From positions 1 through 50,423 of the IMG/VR virus record IMGVR_UViG_3300032323_002407: 50,423 bases of DNA; one strand, 5' to 3'. The position numbers were made by a program, and so were the translations under genes. Positions 5,642 through 14,026 of this stretch are shown piece after piece. Numbering within the stretch: position 1 is the stretch's first letter; every line of letters starts with the position of its first letter. The notes under the pieces were generated by a model. It saw only the letters and a program-made list of their open reading frames with translations. It had not been told where the DNA came from and did no database searches. The stretch is from a virus.

Positions 5642-5701
5642 ATGGCATAACGCATCCTTGGTAAGGATGTATTTCAAGTTCGATTCTTGGTTGGAGCACC
5701 A
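5628..5701 (+). tRNA. tRNA-Thr(GGT)
   Basis: The acceptor GCTCCTA/TTGGAGC, anticodon stem CATCC/GGATG and loop TTGGTAA give GGT. CCA is encoded. Its 5' part overlaps the 3' end of the oxygenase gene. Confidence 0.9.
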
Positions 5702-5702
5702 C

Positions 5703-5731
5703 TTGACAATATTCAAATAAGATTGTATAAT
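5703..5731 (+). promoter_or_regulatory. consensus sigma70-type promoter of the sprT-infA operon
   Basis: TTGACA (5703-5708), a 17-nt spacer and TATAAT (5726-5731). It begins two nt after the tRNA-Thr CCA and precedes AAGGAG (5744-5749) and ATG 5755. Confidence 0.92.
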
Positions 5732-5754
5732 TAAGTAATACGCAAGGAGTTCTT

Positions 5755-6216
5755 ATGGATATTCAAGTTATGGCAAGGAAAAGCGCCAGCAAACTGTTGG
5801 TTGAAACCTGTCTACAAGTGTTTCGAAATGAATTGAAATTACAGAACAGTCGGTACTCGCTGATAGTTGTTCCCGAAAGAGGAATGAGCGTCAAAGAAGG
5901 AGTGCGAGGCAGTGTGTTCAAACTAGGACCCACTGTTATAGGTATGAGCATAGATACAGCTCTTGACATAGAAAGATTGATCATTGCGCTGGCACACGAA
6001 ATGGTGCATGTCAAACAGTATGCTCGAGGACAGATCACACATGGAAAGAATCTCAACAGCAGATTTTGGATGGGTAAAAAATTCAAAGGACACTATTATG
6101 ATCTTCCCTGGGAAGTAGAAGCTTTCAGCAAGGAAAGAGTTTTAGCCAACAAGGTATTCCAAATCATAGACAAGGCAGATGCCAAAGTAAAATCAAAGAA
6201 AAATGTCAAAAAGTGA
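5755..6216 (+). CDS. SprT-like zinc metalloprotease
   Basis: The 153-residue protein has a zinc-metallopeptidase helix [15 protein letters not shown] with H81, E82 and H85 (HExxH). [10 protein letters not shown] segment about 35 residues later plausibly gives the third ligand. The C-terminus is Lys-rich and may bind nucleic acid. SprT/Spartan-type domains cleave proteins, in Spartan those crosslinked to DNA; the phage target is unknown. It is first in an operon behind a consensus promoter and AAGGAG. It overlaps infA by 14 nt. Confidence 0.8.
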   Translation: MDIQVMARKSASKLLVETCLQVFRNELKLQNSRYSLIVVPERGMSVKEGVRGSVFKLGPTVIGMSIDTALDIERLIIALAHEMVHVKQYARGQITHGKNLNSRFWMGKKFKGHYYDLPWEVEAFSKERVLANKVFQIIDKADAKVKSKKNVKK

Positions 6217-6421
6217 TCTAATTGAATTAACCGGAGCAGTTGAAGAAGTACTGCCAGGCAGCATGTTTAGGGTCAAGGTAGATAACCTACCTAATATTCT
6301 TACCTGCTATACCAGCGGTAAATTGAAACAGCATAAGATAAAAATTATCTTAGGCGATAGAGTGAAAATTGAAGTTAGTCCATACGATCTAACCAAAGGC
6401 CGTGTAACATACAGACTATAA
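6203..6421 (+). CDS. infA: translation initiation factor IF-1
   Basis: The 72-residue protein is collinear with bacterial IF-1: [20 protein letters not shown], then [32 protein letters not shown] split across the OB-fold strands, ending in VTYRL. E. coli IF-1 has the same length and the same GDKVTVELTPYDLSKGRI signature. IF-1 occupies the ribosomal A site during initiation and tunes start selection. It overlaps the metalloprotease by 14 nt and shares its promoter. With tRNA-fMet at 4557 it suggests that the phage manipulates initiation. IF-1 in large phages has been reported. Confidence 0.95.
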   Translation: MSKSDLIELTGAVEEVLPGSMFRVKVDNLPNILTCYTSGKLKQHKIKIILGDRVKIEVSPYDLTKGRVTYRL

Positions 6422-6427
6422 AATATC

Positions 6428-6634
6428 ATGAATATTTCAAGAGCAGAACAAAGTGTTATCAAACACAATCAGGAACAGTATCGTTTAGATCAGATTCGTT
6501 TGGAAAAACAACGAGCTAATGATTATTGTAAAAAGGTTGAAGAACGCAGACTTGACCAAATCATTGCAGACCGAGTAAGTAGAAACCTTCGCCTAGATTT
6601 AGACAAGGGTCGACATATTGATTTAGAATGTTAA
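6428..6634 (+). CDS. small charged helical protein
   Basis: A 68-residue protein rich in Arg, Gln, Asp and Glu is probably one long helix or coiled coil (residues about 5-50, with QIRLEKQRAND). It follows infA by six nt in the same operon. No strong ribosome binding site is visible, so translation may be coupled. No family is recognised. Confidence 0.6.
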   Translation: MNISRAEQSVIKHNQEQYRLDQIRLEKQRANDYCKKVEERRLDQIIADRVSRNLRLDLDKGRHIDLEC

Positions 6635-6644
6635 GGAGATAATT

Positions 6645-7208
6645 ATGCCGTGGATTCAAAACGTAGCCCTTGTGGATATCCCCAGGGGCTTTCACTTTGA
6701 TGCAGGTGAGAACAGTATGCTGATCCAGATCGTGGATCCTGGCATGGAATTTCCTGTGCCCAAGCATCAGTTCAAAGAAATTCATCAGTTTGAATTTCTT
6801 GATATTGAAGAAAATGATTTCTCCATAGACGAAGCATGGCGTTGCAGTCAAGAACAGGCCAACGAGCTCGTTCGCTTGCTGCAACATGCTCTTGAAAATA
6901 GGATGCAGGTTGTCGTGCATTGCCATGCTGGTATTTGCCGCAGTGGTGCAGTCTGCGAAGTCGGAGTCATGTTGGGCTTTGACGACACCGAAGTATTTCG
7001 CAGTCCTAATCTATTGGTCAAACATCGTATGATGCGAGCATTGGGCTGGACCTATGACGAGCAAGAACCTCACTCTATTAACGGAGTTACTTTGCCGTCT
7101 GGAATAGTTATTCCGGCTAAGACTATAGACTGGACCAACGACAACGAAAAGGTCTTTACTCTTGCCGCAGAACGTAGGGCACGTAGAATCAAAGAAGGTG
7201 ATATATGA
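6645..7208 (+). CDS. CX5R protein phosphatase (dual-specificity/tyrosine type)
   Basis: The 187-residue protein contains VVHCHAGICRSG, the cysteine phosphatase P-loop with nucleophile C93 and R99. An upstream LDIEENDFS segment offers a candidate general-acid Asp. The C-terminal 50 residues are charged and end in a basic helix. AAGGAG precedes ATG 6645. The gene is fourth in the operon and overlaps the next by ATGA. Substrates could be phosphoproteins or phospho-nucleotides; this cannot be told here. Confidence 0.82.
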   Translation: MPWIQNVALVDIPRGFHFDAGENSMLIQIVDPGMEFPVPKHQFKEIHQFEFLDIEENDFSIDEAWRCSQEQANELVRLLQHALENRMQVVVHCHAGICRSGAVCEVGVMLGFDDTEVFRSPNLLVKHRMMRALGWTYDEQEPHSINGVTLPSGIVIPAKTIDWTNDNEKVFTLAAERRARRIKEGDI

Positions 7209-7405
7209 AAACCGTTGTTTTACATCGTAATGATATCGAACGAATCTCTGACATCTTGTCTAAGTTTCCGGATGTTCAAGCATTTGAACTAACACAAGAA
7301 AGTTCTAGTGGTATTGGTTCTGTTACCTACATTACCTTTGCACAAGATATCAACGGACATAAAGGCTCATTTGAAGTAGAAGTGTCGGGTGTAGAACACT
7401 GGTAA
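7205..7405 (+). CDS. small hypothetical protein
   Basis: A 66-residue acidic protein overlaps the phosphatase by ATGA and has GAAGG just upstream. The pattern of short strands (FELTQ, VTYITFAQD, GSFEVEVSG) suggests a compact alpha/beta fold. It is last in the operon. No family is recognised. Confidence 0.65.
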   Translation: MKTVVLHRNDIERISDILSKFPDVQAFELTQESSSGIGSVTYITFAQDINGHKGSFEVEVSGVEHW

Positions 7406-7431
7406 GCTGTGGCGTCTATGCTACACTTCGG

Positions 7432-7460
7432 TTGACAGGTTCTCTTTTTGATGTTATAAT
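7432..7460 (+). promoter_or_regulatory. consensus sigma70-type promoter
   Basis: TTGACA (7432-7437), 17-nt spacer, TATAAT (7455-7460). It drives the small gene at 7488 and probably the metallophosphoesterase at 7672. Confidence 0.92.
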
Positions 7461-7487
7461 TATATATTAAACAGTGAAAGGAATCAA

Positions 7488-7658
7488 ATGGCTGGCAAGG
7501 CGAAATCGATTTATCTCACAGTAACTACGATGGATCACAAATCAGTTTTTCATCGTATGTTTTTCAACGCAAAAGAATTCAATGAGTTTGTTAAAACTGA
7601 TGAATTCAAAGCAAAGTACCCAACGACAGAATTTAAAATTGTAAAAGAAACTTACTAA
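7488..7658 (+). CDS. 56-residue hypothetical protein
   Basis: A frame of 56 codons plus stop starts at ATG 7488, behind AAAGGA and 28 nt after a consensus -10 box. The product begins MAGKAKSIYLTVTT and contains FFNAKEFNEFVKTDEFK; it is basic, with short strands and a helix. No family is recognised. Its first position behind a perfect promoter makes it a likely highly expressed early gene. Confidence 0.75.
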   Translation: MAGKAKSIYLTVTTMDHKSVFHRMFFNAKEFNEFVKTDEFKAKYPTTEFKIVKETY

Positions 7659-7671
7659 AAAGGAGGCGAAT

Positions 7672-8280
7672 ATGCCAAGTGTATTCTTAGTAAGCGATAC
7701 ACACTTTGGTCACACTGGTGTATGTCGCTTCACACGTAACGATGGTGTTACAAAACTTCGTCCATGGGACTCAGCTGAGGAAATGGACGAAGCTATGGTC
7801 AAGTCGTGGAACGAAAGAGTCAAGCCCACGGACAAGGTTTATCACCTTGGCGATGTGGTTATAAACCGCAAGGCGCTAAAAACCTTATCTCGCTTAAATG
7901 GAGACAAGGTGCTTATCCGTGGCAACCACGATATTTTCCGTGATGACGACTATCGAGAGTATTTCCGCGAGTTACGAGCATATCACGTTATGAACGGAAT
8001 GATCTTGAGCCATATTCCGTTACACAGTGACAGCTTAGGTCGATTTGGTGTTAACATTCACGGACACACTCACGCAAATCGTGTGCGTAAGGCTCGTGGA
8101 GTTGATGCACGTACAGGAGAAGTTTTGTACAGTGACGAAATTGATCCACGCTATCATTGCGTTTGCGTAGAACAAACTCCGGACTTTGCGCCTATCTTAT
8201 TCGAAGATGTGTTAAAGCGCATCGAAGCAGAAGGTGGCAGTGTAGGGTTTAAGAGTGGTAACGGACCTATAGCAGATTAG
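7672..8280 (+). CDS. calcineurin-like metallophosphoesterase
   Basis: The 202-residue protein has all metallophosphoesterase motifs in order: SDTHFGH (residues 8-14), HLGDVV (about 59), RGNHD (about 83), SHIP (about 111) and HGHTHA (about 126). These bind a two-metal centre that hydrolyses phosphomono- or diesters. AAGGAGG lies just upstream of ATG 7672. An intrinsic terminator follows 50 nt after the stop. Relatives include small phage phosphoesterases; the substrate is unknown. Confidence 0.9.
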   Translation: MPSVFLVSDTHFGHTGVCRFTRNDGVTKLRPWDSAEEMDEAMVKSWNERVKPTDKVYHLGDVVINRKALKTLSRLNGDKVLIRGNHDIFRDDDYREYFRELRAYHVMNGMILSHIPLHSDSLGRFGVNIHGHTHANRVRKARGVDARTGEVLYSDEIDPRYHCVCVEQTPDFAPILFEDVLKRIEAEGGSVGFKSGNGPIAD

Positions 8281-8331
8281 GACGTAGTCCTATAGTAGCG
8301 CCAGCCCCAAGGCGCTTTACAAAAAGGGCAG

Positions 8332-8358
8332 AATAGCACCTCCGGGTGCTATTTTTTT
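8332..8358 (+). terminator. intrinsic terminator after the phosphoesterase
   Basis: The stem AATAGCACC/GGGTGCTATT with a TCC loop is followed by a run of seven T. It separates the sigma70-driven operon from the accessory island. Confidence 0.9.
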
Positions 8359-8400
8359 GACTGGAAAATCTAAAAATATTTTGTATGGTACTGGTTGTTC

Positions 8401-8407
8401 ATAAATA
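8401..8407 (+). promoter_or_regulatory. T4-late-type ATAAATA box, 5 nt before a start codon
   Basis: ATAAATA precedes ATG 8413 by only five nt, in the Shine-Dalgarno position, and no GA-rich ribosome binding site is present. A T4-type late start about 6 nt past the box would fall on the ATG and give a leaderless mRNA. Confidence 0.55.
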
Positions 8408-8412
8408 TCTTC

Positions 8413-8877
8413 ATGCAACCAGTGACCCATTTAAATTATCAAATTGACAGACTTAAATTATTAGCAGAATCTCAATCTGTAAAAAACGAAGCTGAGGTGT
8501 ATACTGATCCAAGATATCCCGGCTATGAAATTCCAGGGTATCTTATAAAGCACTATACCAGCGAATACACAACTAAAATAATGAATGATCTCGGAGTGCA
8601 AGGCAAGTCCAGATTTTATTGGCTGCATCCTTTTACTAAAATTCCAGAACATATAGACAACGGCACCCTATGCGGAGTAAATTTTGTGCTAACGGAAAAC
8701 GCCAGCCCTATTACTTTTGGAACCACAGACTATCATTATAAATCAATTATTGTTAATACTACTATTCCACACAGTGTTACTAACAACGAGCACGAACGTG
8801 TGTTGTTTAAAATCAGTATTTTTGACACTACATATGAACAGTTGGTGGAAAAACTACAACACTATCATTCATGCTAA
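8413..8877 (+). CDS. 2OG oxygenase-like (double-stranded beta-helix) protein
   Basis: A 154-residue protein with the likely iron-binding pair at IPEHIDNG (HxD, about residue 78) and a distal IPHSVTNNEHERVLFKIS segment, the H...R layout of aspartyl/asparaginyl hydroxylase-like folds. I start at ATG 8413; an in-frame TTG at 8395 lies within the ATAAATA box context and is less likely. It is first of five same-strand genes. It overlaps the next gene by seven nt. Substrate unknown. Confidence 0.65.
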   Translation: MQPVTHLNYQIDRLKLLAESQSVKNEAEVYTDPRYPGYEIPGYLIKHYTSEYTTKIMNDLGVQGKSRFYWLHPFTKIPEHIDNGTLCGVNFVLTENASPITFGTTDYHYKSIIVNTTIPHSVTNNEHERVLFKISIFDTTYEQLVEKLQHYHSC

Positions 8878-9584
8878 TAGACCGTGAAAAAATCATTCAG
8901 GAAACATTACAGGTATTCAAACACACTGAAAAATTCCGAAATATCACTGACTTCATTGATCAATTCCAATACTCGGAAATACACAGAAATTTTTTAACAG
9001 CCACTGATATCTTCATAGACTGCGATCAGCTCAGTAATGATATAGAGCGATATAACGACTATTTTCAACCGTGGGGAAACAAACACAACGACTTGCCCCG
9101 ATACGGTCTGGCGTTGGTTAATCAAGATGGCACGTTGAAAACTGATGATCCTATCAATGGGTCATTGCATGAATGGAATATCAAACATCCGGACAATGTA
9201 ATCATTGAAACTGATTGCAGAGAACCCACAGACGTGCTGTCAGCAGCTTCTTTGTTACCACTGAATATTTTTAACGGGCATTGGTGCAGATCAAATATAT
9301 TGAAATGGCACCGTGGAGCTAAATTCTATCCGCACATAGATACCTGTATACCTAGTCCCTGGATAAGATTGTGGGCTACTAATGATGCAGAAAAAATCAA
9401 TCTGAGATACATGGACGAGCAGGGAGTCATGCAATCTGTGCCAAACATCGAAAATGGTAGAGTGTATGTGATCGACACAGCTGTGGTACATGATGCAGAG
9501 TGCCACGACACCGTATACCAATTATTTTTAAGTGTTACTCCCCAGGCCATAAATATACTCAAGGAAAGACTGTGTATAACATAG
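8871..9584 (+). CDS. aspartyl/asparaginyl hydroxylase-like 2OG oxygenase
   Basis: The 237-residue protein contains GAKFYPHIDTCIPSPWIRLW (HxD metal motif) and later NIENGRVYVIDTAVVHDAEC with the distal His, as in beta-hydroxylase-type 2OG enzymes. The N-terminal 100 residues are less familiar and may recognise the substrate. It overlaps genes on both sides, so it is probably translationally coupled with the methyltransferase that follows. Confidence 0.7.
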   Translation: MLIDREKIIQETLQVFKHTEKFRNITDFIDQFQYSEIHRNFLTATDIFIDCDQLSNDIERYNDYFQPWGNKHNDLPRYGLALVNQDGTLKTDDPINGSLHEWNIKHPDNVIIETDCREPTDVLSAASLLPLNIFNGHWCRSNILKWHRGAKFYPHIDTCIPSPWIRLWATNDAEKINLRYMDEQGVMQSVPNIENGRVYVIDTAVVHDAECHDTVYQLFLSVTPQAINILKERLCIT

Positions 9585-10339
9585 ACAACAACATACCCGG
9601 GTGGCAGGACTATGTTCTCAACATAGACAGTGATCGTGGACCGTTAACAGTGAAGTGGAGTCAAGCTGACAAATTAGCGTTTTGGGCTAACATACAGGCT
9701 GGCGTTTATCTACAGAAAACAAACTCATTACAAACTTTTTATGAATTCTTCCCTAGATGGTATCAACTGTTCTGGGATCGAAGATTTGTACAAGGACTGT
9801 TTGATGTTGCAGATGATTCTGTGATTTTAGATATAGGATGCGGTATTGCGGTAATTGATCTGCTGTTAGCATCTTATCTTCCTCGCAGTAAATTCTATCT
9901 TCTCGATCGGCAGGGATACAACTTTACAACTGGCATCTACTACGACGACAACTATCCTGTGTATCACAATTGGGATCCTGTAATTGATGCTATATCTACA
10001 AGTGGGTTGGATCATAACAGATTTGTTTTTTTAGAACCTGAAAATGCTTGGCCTGAGCAGGTGGATGTAATTACTTCATATTTCTCTTACTGTTTTCATT
10101 ATCCAAAAGAAAAATACTGGGATAATATTTTAGCTTCGTTGAAAATCGGAGGAAAGCTGATATTAGATGTAAGGCAATTATCCGATAGAGATACAATAGG
10201 AGAGATCAGCGAAGTTATGAAATCCACACCCACCTGCCATTGGTTTGATAGTAAATTACCCGAACATGTTGATAACATGCCTGCTCCTATACCAGGCATG
10301 CCCATGGGAGGAAGATGTATGTGGACGAGGAACAAATAA
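9572..10339 (+). CDS. class I SAM-dependent methyltransferase
   Basis: The Rossmann motif I VILDIGCGIAVID lies at about residues 84-96, followed by an acidic strand end (FYLLDRQ) and a post-motif block GGKLILDVRQLSD typical of class I methyltransferases. I choose GTG 9572 with AAGGAA at 9561-9566; ATG 9500 would overlap the upstream gene by 85 nt and has no ribosome binding site. The product is about 255 residues. It sits between 2OG oxygenases, and its stop overlaps the next ATG (TAATG). Confidence 0.8.
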   Translation: MYNIDNNIPGWQDYVLNIDSDRGPLTVKWSQADKLAFWANIQAGVYLQKTNSLQTFYEFFPRWYQLFWDRRFVQGLFDVADDSVILDIGCGIAVIDLLLASYLPRSKFYLLDRQGYNFTTGIYYDDNYPVYHNWDPVIDAISTSGLDHNRFVFLEPENAWPEQVDVITSYFSYCFHYPKEKYWDNILASLKIGGKLILDVRQLSDRDTIGEISEVMKSTPTCHWFDSKLPEHVDNMPAPIPGMPMGGRCMWTRNK

Positions 10340-10974
10340 TGACAGAATTTAACCTGGGGGAATTTAAAGATTTATTTCCTTTGAAAATCTATGAAGCTGA
10401 GTATCCGGATTTTCATAAAATTAAACAAAAACTACTCGATGATCTAGAGCCTCATTTTGCTACGTTGTCTCCTGGAAATGAGTATATCGACTCCTCGGGA
10501 AATCCGTTGATATATCGAACATTGCCTAATTTAGAAAAAGATCCTAACTTTAAAGAACTTATAGAATTTGCAGAACATCACGGGAGGATCTATTGGAAGG
10601 AATGTAAGCTCACAAACCGAGTTGATCCTTACGTGTTGCACATGTGGTCTAACAAAATTCCGCCTGGGGGTTTCACTCCGGTTCATGTACACACGCCTAT
10701 ACCAATTGCAGCAGCATTTTATATTAATGCCAACAACGATATGGGAGTCTTAGAAATAGAGAATCCCATTGACACTATACAAAAATTAATGCCAAGAGAT
10801 AATTATTTTTTTCCACCCCAGGAACTACATAAAGTAAACGTATCAGACGGAAAACTGGTACTGTTTCCAGGATGGGTAAGACACTGTACACGATCAAATC
10901 TTACAACTGAAAATCGAGTGATTGTAAGTTTCGACATAGGAGCAAATATAACATATCATGCCAAAAACCATTGA
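10339..10974 (+). CDS. phage-type 2OG-Fe(II) oxygenase, paralogue 1
   Basis: The 211-residue protein follows the layout shared by four genes here: LFPLKIYEAEYP at the N-terminus, YVLHMWSNK-PPGGF, the metal segment HVHTPIPIAAAFYINA, a GVLEIENP strand, then LVLFPGWVRHCTRSN with the distal His and a late Arg. ATG 10339 has GAGGAA upstream and overlaps the methyltransferase stop (TAATG). Paralogues lie at 10958, 12897 and 15997. Such families are common in aquatic T4-like phages. Substrate unknown. Confidence 0.8.
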   Translation: MTEFNLGEFKDLFPLKIYEAEYPDFHKIKQKLLDDLEPHFATLSPGNEYIDSSGNPLIYRTLPNLEKDPNFKELIEFAEHHGRIYWKECKLTNRVDPYVLHMWSNKIPPGGFTPVHVHTPIPIAAAFYINANNDMGVLEIENPIDTIQKLMPRDNYFFPPQELHKVNVSDGKLVLFPGWVRHCTRSNLTTENRVIVSFDIGANITYHAKNH

Positions 10975-11614
10975 CATTTTTCCTCAGACCATTTACGAAG
11001 TTGAGTATCCGAATTTTGAAAAAATACAATCTGCGCTTACTACACATATCAATACAGAATATAAAAATCAACTAATAGAGGATTATTCTGCTCATGACCA
11101 TCCTATTCGGTTAGGGTCATTGACGAAAATTTTTGATAGCAACGATAATTATAAATCAGGAAAAGTCATTGAAGATCAAACGTTGATATCTCTCATGGAT
11201 TTTATCACAGAGCACGGCCGAGCATATTGGAAAATATTAAATCTATCAAGCCATCTGGACCCTTACATTTTACAGCTTTGGGTCAACTCTGTAGGAAAAG
11301 GCGGGTTTGTAGCAAGCCATAATCATAACCCTGTGCCTGTCTCTGGAGTGTTTTATATCAATGCAGAGCCTAAACAAGGAAATCTTTTTTTAGAAAATCC
11401 GTTAGACATACTGTTAGGAAGAAGTGCATTGGACGTAACTGCGAAAACACCTACAAGATTTAATTATGAGATAGAATCTGTAACTGGAAAATTAGTTTTA
11501 TTTCCTGGTTGGATGAAGCATTTTACAAGACCCAACACTACTGACGAGTCAAGAATAAGCATGGCTGTGAATTTCGGATGCCAGGGGCAGGTGTCATTCA
11601 CAGAATTTATTTAG
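10958..11614 (+). CDS. phage-type 2OG-Fe(II) oxygenase, paralogue 2
   Basis: The 218-residue paralogue of the preceding gene carries IFPQTIYEVEYP at the start, YILQLWVNS, the metal segment ASHNHNPVPVSGVFYINA and LVLFPGWMKHFTRPN. It is the last gene of the plus-strand block and its stop overlaps the opposing gene at 11611 by four nt. Adjacent, diverged copies point to tandem duplication with specialisation. Confidence 0.8.
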   Translation: MPKTIDIFPQTIYEVEYPNFEKIQSALTTHINTEYKNQLIEDYSAHDHPIRLGSLTKIFDSNDNYKSGKVIEDQTLISLMDFITEHGRAYWKILNLSSHLDPYILQLWVNSVGKGGFVASHNHNPVPVSGVFYINAEPKQGNLFLENPLDILLGRSALDVTAKTPTRFNYEIESVTGKLVLFPGWMKHFTRPNTTDESRISMAVNFGCQGQVSFTEFI

Positions 11615-11808
11615 AATCCCATGATCCTAGAATCTATTCTAAAGTTTCCTGTGTGATCTAGTACTTTAATATCATACCGAGATCCAGGAAATTTATACTG
11701 TTGAAAAATAACGTGTATCAGAGACTTAGGAACGGTAACAGTTTTGACCTTGTTGTCACCTTCATAGATATTAATTGTTAAAAAGAAACTGTTTAAATCG
11801 TTGTCCAT
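11611..11808 (-). CDS. small hypothetical protein
   Basis: A 65-residue product ends the minus-strand block. It starts MDNDLNSFFLTINIYEG and alternates short strands. It overlaps the upstream gene by 16 nt and the opposing oxygenase by four nt. No family is recognised. The tight packing supports it being real. Confidence 0.6.
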   Translation of the reverse strand: MDNDLNSFFLTINIYEGDNKVKTVTVPKSLIHVIFQQYKFPGSRYDIKVLDHTGNFRIDSRIMGF

Positions 11809-12584
11809 TTTTCTCTCGCATAAGTTAATAATTCTTCGATCTGTTCTTGATCAAGGCATCCGCAAAGATATGCGAATCCCAACGTTGCCCCGAACACCTC
11901 TAGATGGATGATCAGCATTTCATTTTTGCTTAGATTCCAATCTTCGTGATCAATATCCGACCAAAAATATCCCACCGTGTCTTTATATCGATTAGAAGCT
12001 TCACACAATCCTTTAGGCATACCACAACTGTGTGTTTCACTGATCTGCACAGCAGCTTGAATAAGATCTAAAGATTGATCAAAATATTCAGTGAAATAAT
12101 CTTTGACTGAATTTTTATATTCCGCATCAATACTGGCATTTGGAATTAACCCGTCGGTGAGTTCAGGCCAACTAAAAACATCATCATTGAAATTGTATCC
12201 GTAATCCCTGTTTGGTGATTGCAGTTCTACATATTCCCATGTTGTATTGTCTAATACAGTTTCTTCTCTAAAAATAGGAATATCGATTCTAAATTTGCCG
12301 CTGGTAATTCCCGCCTGATACAACTCGTTGTAACATACCCAATCTGTCTCTTGAAAATTCTTTTTGATTCTATAAATCATCCCATTTCTAAGATCGCAGT
12401 ATGACACTACACGATCACTCATGTAATAATACCCGTTGTCGTCACGCTCGATTCCGAAGTCGGCGATCGTAGGATTGTTTGGATGAACCAAGTAGTTTTT
12501 TTGAAATTCTTTGTTTTTCCAGTTGATGACTCTAACCTGCAGTTCTTTTTGCAAAAAGTTTCGTCTTAGTAGTTGTATGCTCAT
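11793..12584 (-). CDS. hypothetical protein
   Basis: A 263-residue soluble protein rich in Tyr, Asp, Asn and Trp. A conserved-looking core HSCGMPKGLCEASNR lies near residue 195, and a hydrophobic GATLGFAYLCGCL segment near 235 might be a buried helix. No catalytic motif is identified. It overlaps both neighbours by 4-16 nt in the operon with the oxygenase at 12897. Confidence 0.65.
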   Translation of the reverse strand: MSIQLLRRNFLQKELQVRVINWKNKEFQKNYLVHPNNPTIADFGIERDDNGYYYMSDRVVSYCDLRNGMIYRIKKNFQETDWVCYNELYQAGITSGKFRIDIPIFREETVLDNTTWEYVELQSPNRDYGYNFNDDVFSWPELTDGLIPNASIDAEYKNSVKDYFTEYFDQSLDLIQAAVQISETHSCGMPKGLCEASNRYKDTVGYFWSDIDHEDWNLSKNEMLIIHLEVFGATLGFAYLCGCLDQEQIEELLTYAREKWTTI

Positions 12585-12904
12585 GATATATCCTGGGGTT
12601 CTATAACGTAGTATTTATACTCATGTTTTGTCCTGGCACAGTATTCATTGATCAACAGCATTCTTTTATCCAATAGATCCTTGTTTTCTACAGCAAACTG
12701 ATAGAAAGTTTGGGCACTATCGAAGCATAATGCTTTATCGCATCTATAGTCGTCTCTGTAAACATTCTCATCTACACCCAAAAACCCTGATAATTTTTTT
12801 GCATTTTTGTGTAGTTCTTGAATGAGTTCGTATTTCATGTAGATATCGCCGAAGAATTCGAACTCAGTGTCGGGCCGAATAAATGAAGCTACTATTTTAA
12901 ACAT
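12581..12904 (-). CDS. hypothetical protein
   Basis: A 107-residue protein beginning MFKIVASFIRPDTEF; a second Met at residue 23 is a possible start. It is mainly helical by appearance and contains two cysteines. It overlaps the 2OG oxygenase upstream by eight nt and the next gene by ATGA. No family is recognised. Confidence 0.6.
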   Translation of the reverse strand: MFKIVASFIRPDTEFEFFGDIYMKYELIQELHKNAKKLSGFLGVDENVYRDDYRCDKALCFDSAQTFYQFAVENKDLLDKRMLLINEYCARTKHEYKYYVIEPQDIS

Positions 12905-13532
12905 TATGATCCCATTGTGCTGACCAATACTTGCCCTTGGAAGCTATGTTAAATGCTAAAATCAGTCTATCTTCGGCAGAGGTATTAGGCTTTACACTGT
13001 GTTTAATGTACCCAGGAAACATAACAAGATCCCCCGAGTTAACTGATATTTCTTCTCCGATAGGATATTTCACATTAGGTCCTATAGGCTGCGTCATTAA
13101 AATTGTATCCATGGGATTTTCTAAAAATAAATTGCCTTGGTCTGGACTTGCCTTTATGTACAGCACAGCAGTGAATGGCATGTTGCCGTGTAGATGAGAA
13201 TCCACGTATCCTCCCTGTGGAGTTTTATTAGCCCACATCTGATACACAAACGGAGTTAGTTCTTGATAATACCCGCATTGATCCCAGTACTCAATTGCAC
13301 ACTGTTCTACAAACGCTACAACATCTGCTGTGTCTTCTTTGAATCGTTGGTGCAGGTCCGGATATGTGTGATAAGAACATATTGTGCCCTGCTTCATAAA
13401 AACATTGTTCTTAGACTGTGTGTGGTCAAATAGTTCTTGTAATTTAGGAAACAAGGTATCTTCTATTTGCTTAAACTTGTCATAGAAATTTTTATAAACT
13501 ATTGTTGGAAATAGTTGCAAACTTTGCTTCAT
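12897..13532 (-). CDS. phage-type 2OG-Fe(II) oxygenase, paralogue 3
   Basis: The 211-residue protein shows the paralogue layout: LFPTIVYKNFYD, YQMWANKTPQGGYVDSH, the metal segment HLHGNMPFTAVLYIKA, GNLFLENP and DLVMFPGYIKHSVKPN with a late Arg. It lies in the minus block next to two cupin-like genes. Substrate unknown. Confidence 0.8.
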   Translation of the reverse strand: MKQSLQLFPTIVYKNFYDKFKQIEDTLFPKLQELFDHTQSKNNVFMKQGTICSYHTYPDLHQRFKEDTADVVAFVEQCAIEYWDQCGYYQELTPFVYQMWANKTPQGGYVDSHLHGNMPFTAVLYIKASPDQGNLFLENPMDTILMTQPIGPNVKYPIGEEISVNSGDLVMFPGYIKHSVKPNTSAEDRLILAFNIASKGKYWSAQWDHNV

Positions 13533-13534
13533 TG

Positions 13535-14026
13535 TTAGACTTTTATTCTAGTGGCATGTTCGGGTCCTATTGGGTCTCCGACATAATGAACACTTTGACT
13601 CGACATGGTTAGATGTTCTGGCCAGTATTGTGTTATAGCGATTAATCCGCCACGAGGACCAGTTTTAACAGTATGCTGATCACTGCCTGAGAAATCCCAA
13701 ACTGTACCGAACCCAACGTTCGTACCATCTTCATTTTTCATATCTGCATAAAAATAATCAGGAGTGTCTACTAATTTTTCTTTATTCTTGGTTCCGGTCA
13801 ATGTGCCGTTGAGATAGATGATTCGATATTCGATATCAGGATGCTCATGATTAGGAGTTTCCCAGTTAGGTGCAAGAAAGTAAGTTTCAACTTGATATCG
13901 TCCTTGCCGAAATGTTATTGCGCTGAGACTGTGATCTGTAACATAGATAGGATCTTCGTTTGGTGGCTTCATCGGGTATCCATTTTTTTGATACCATTCT
14001 GTAAACTCGTCTATATCACTCCACAT
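13535..14026 (-). CDS. cupin-like protein, tandem copy 2
   Basis: The 163-residue protein resembles its upstream neighbour along its length: both begin MW-x-EF-x-W-Y-x-NG-P and contain EDPxYVTD, a histidine cluster (PNHEHPDIEY) and a GG-rich end segment. The histidine-rich strand pair suggests a metal-binding cupin barrel. It overlaps copy 1 by 11 nt. Function unknown; it may act on the product of the neighbouring oxygenase or dehydrogenase. Confidence 0.6.
   Translation of the reverse strand: MWSDIDEFTEWYQKNGYPMKPPNEDPIYVTDHSLSAITFRQGRYQVETYFLAPNWETPNHEHPDIEYRIIYLNGTLTGTKNKEKLVDTPDYFYADMKNEDGTNVGFGTVWDFSGSDQHTVKTGPRGGLIAITQYWPEHLTMSSQSVHYVGDPIGPEHATRIKV

Noticed and set aside
9500-9571. ATG 9500 as methyltransferase start
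   Set aside because: It overlaps the previous gene by 85 nt and lacks a ribosome binding site; GTG 9572 has AAGGAA at suitable distance.
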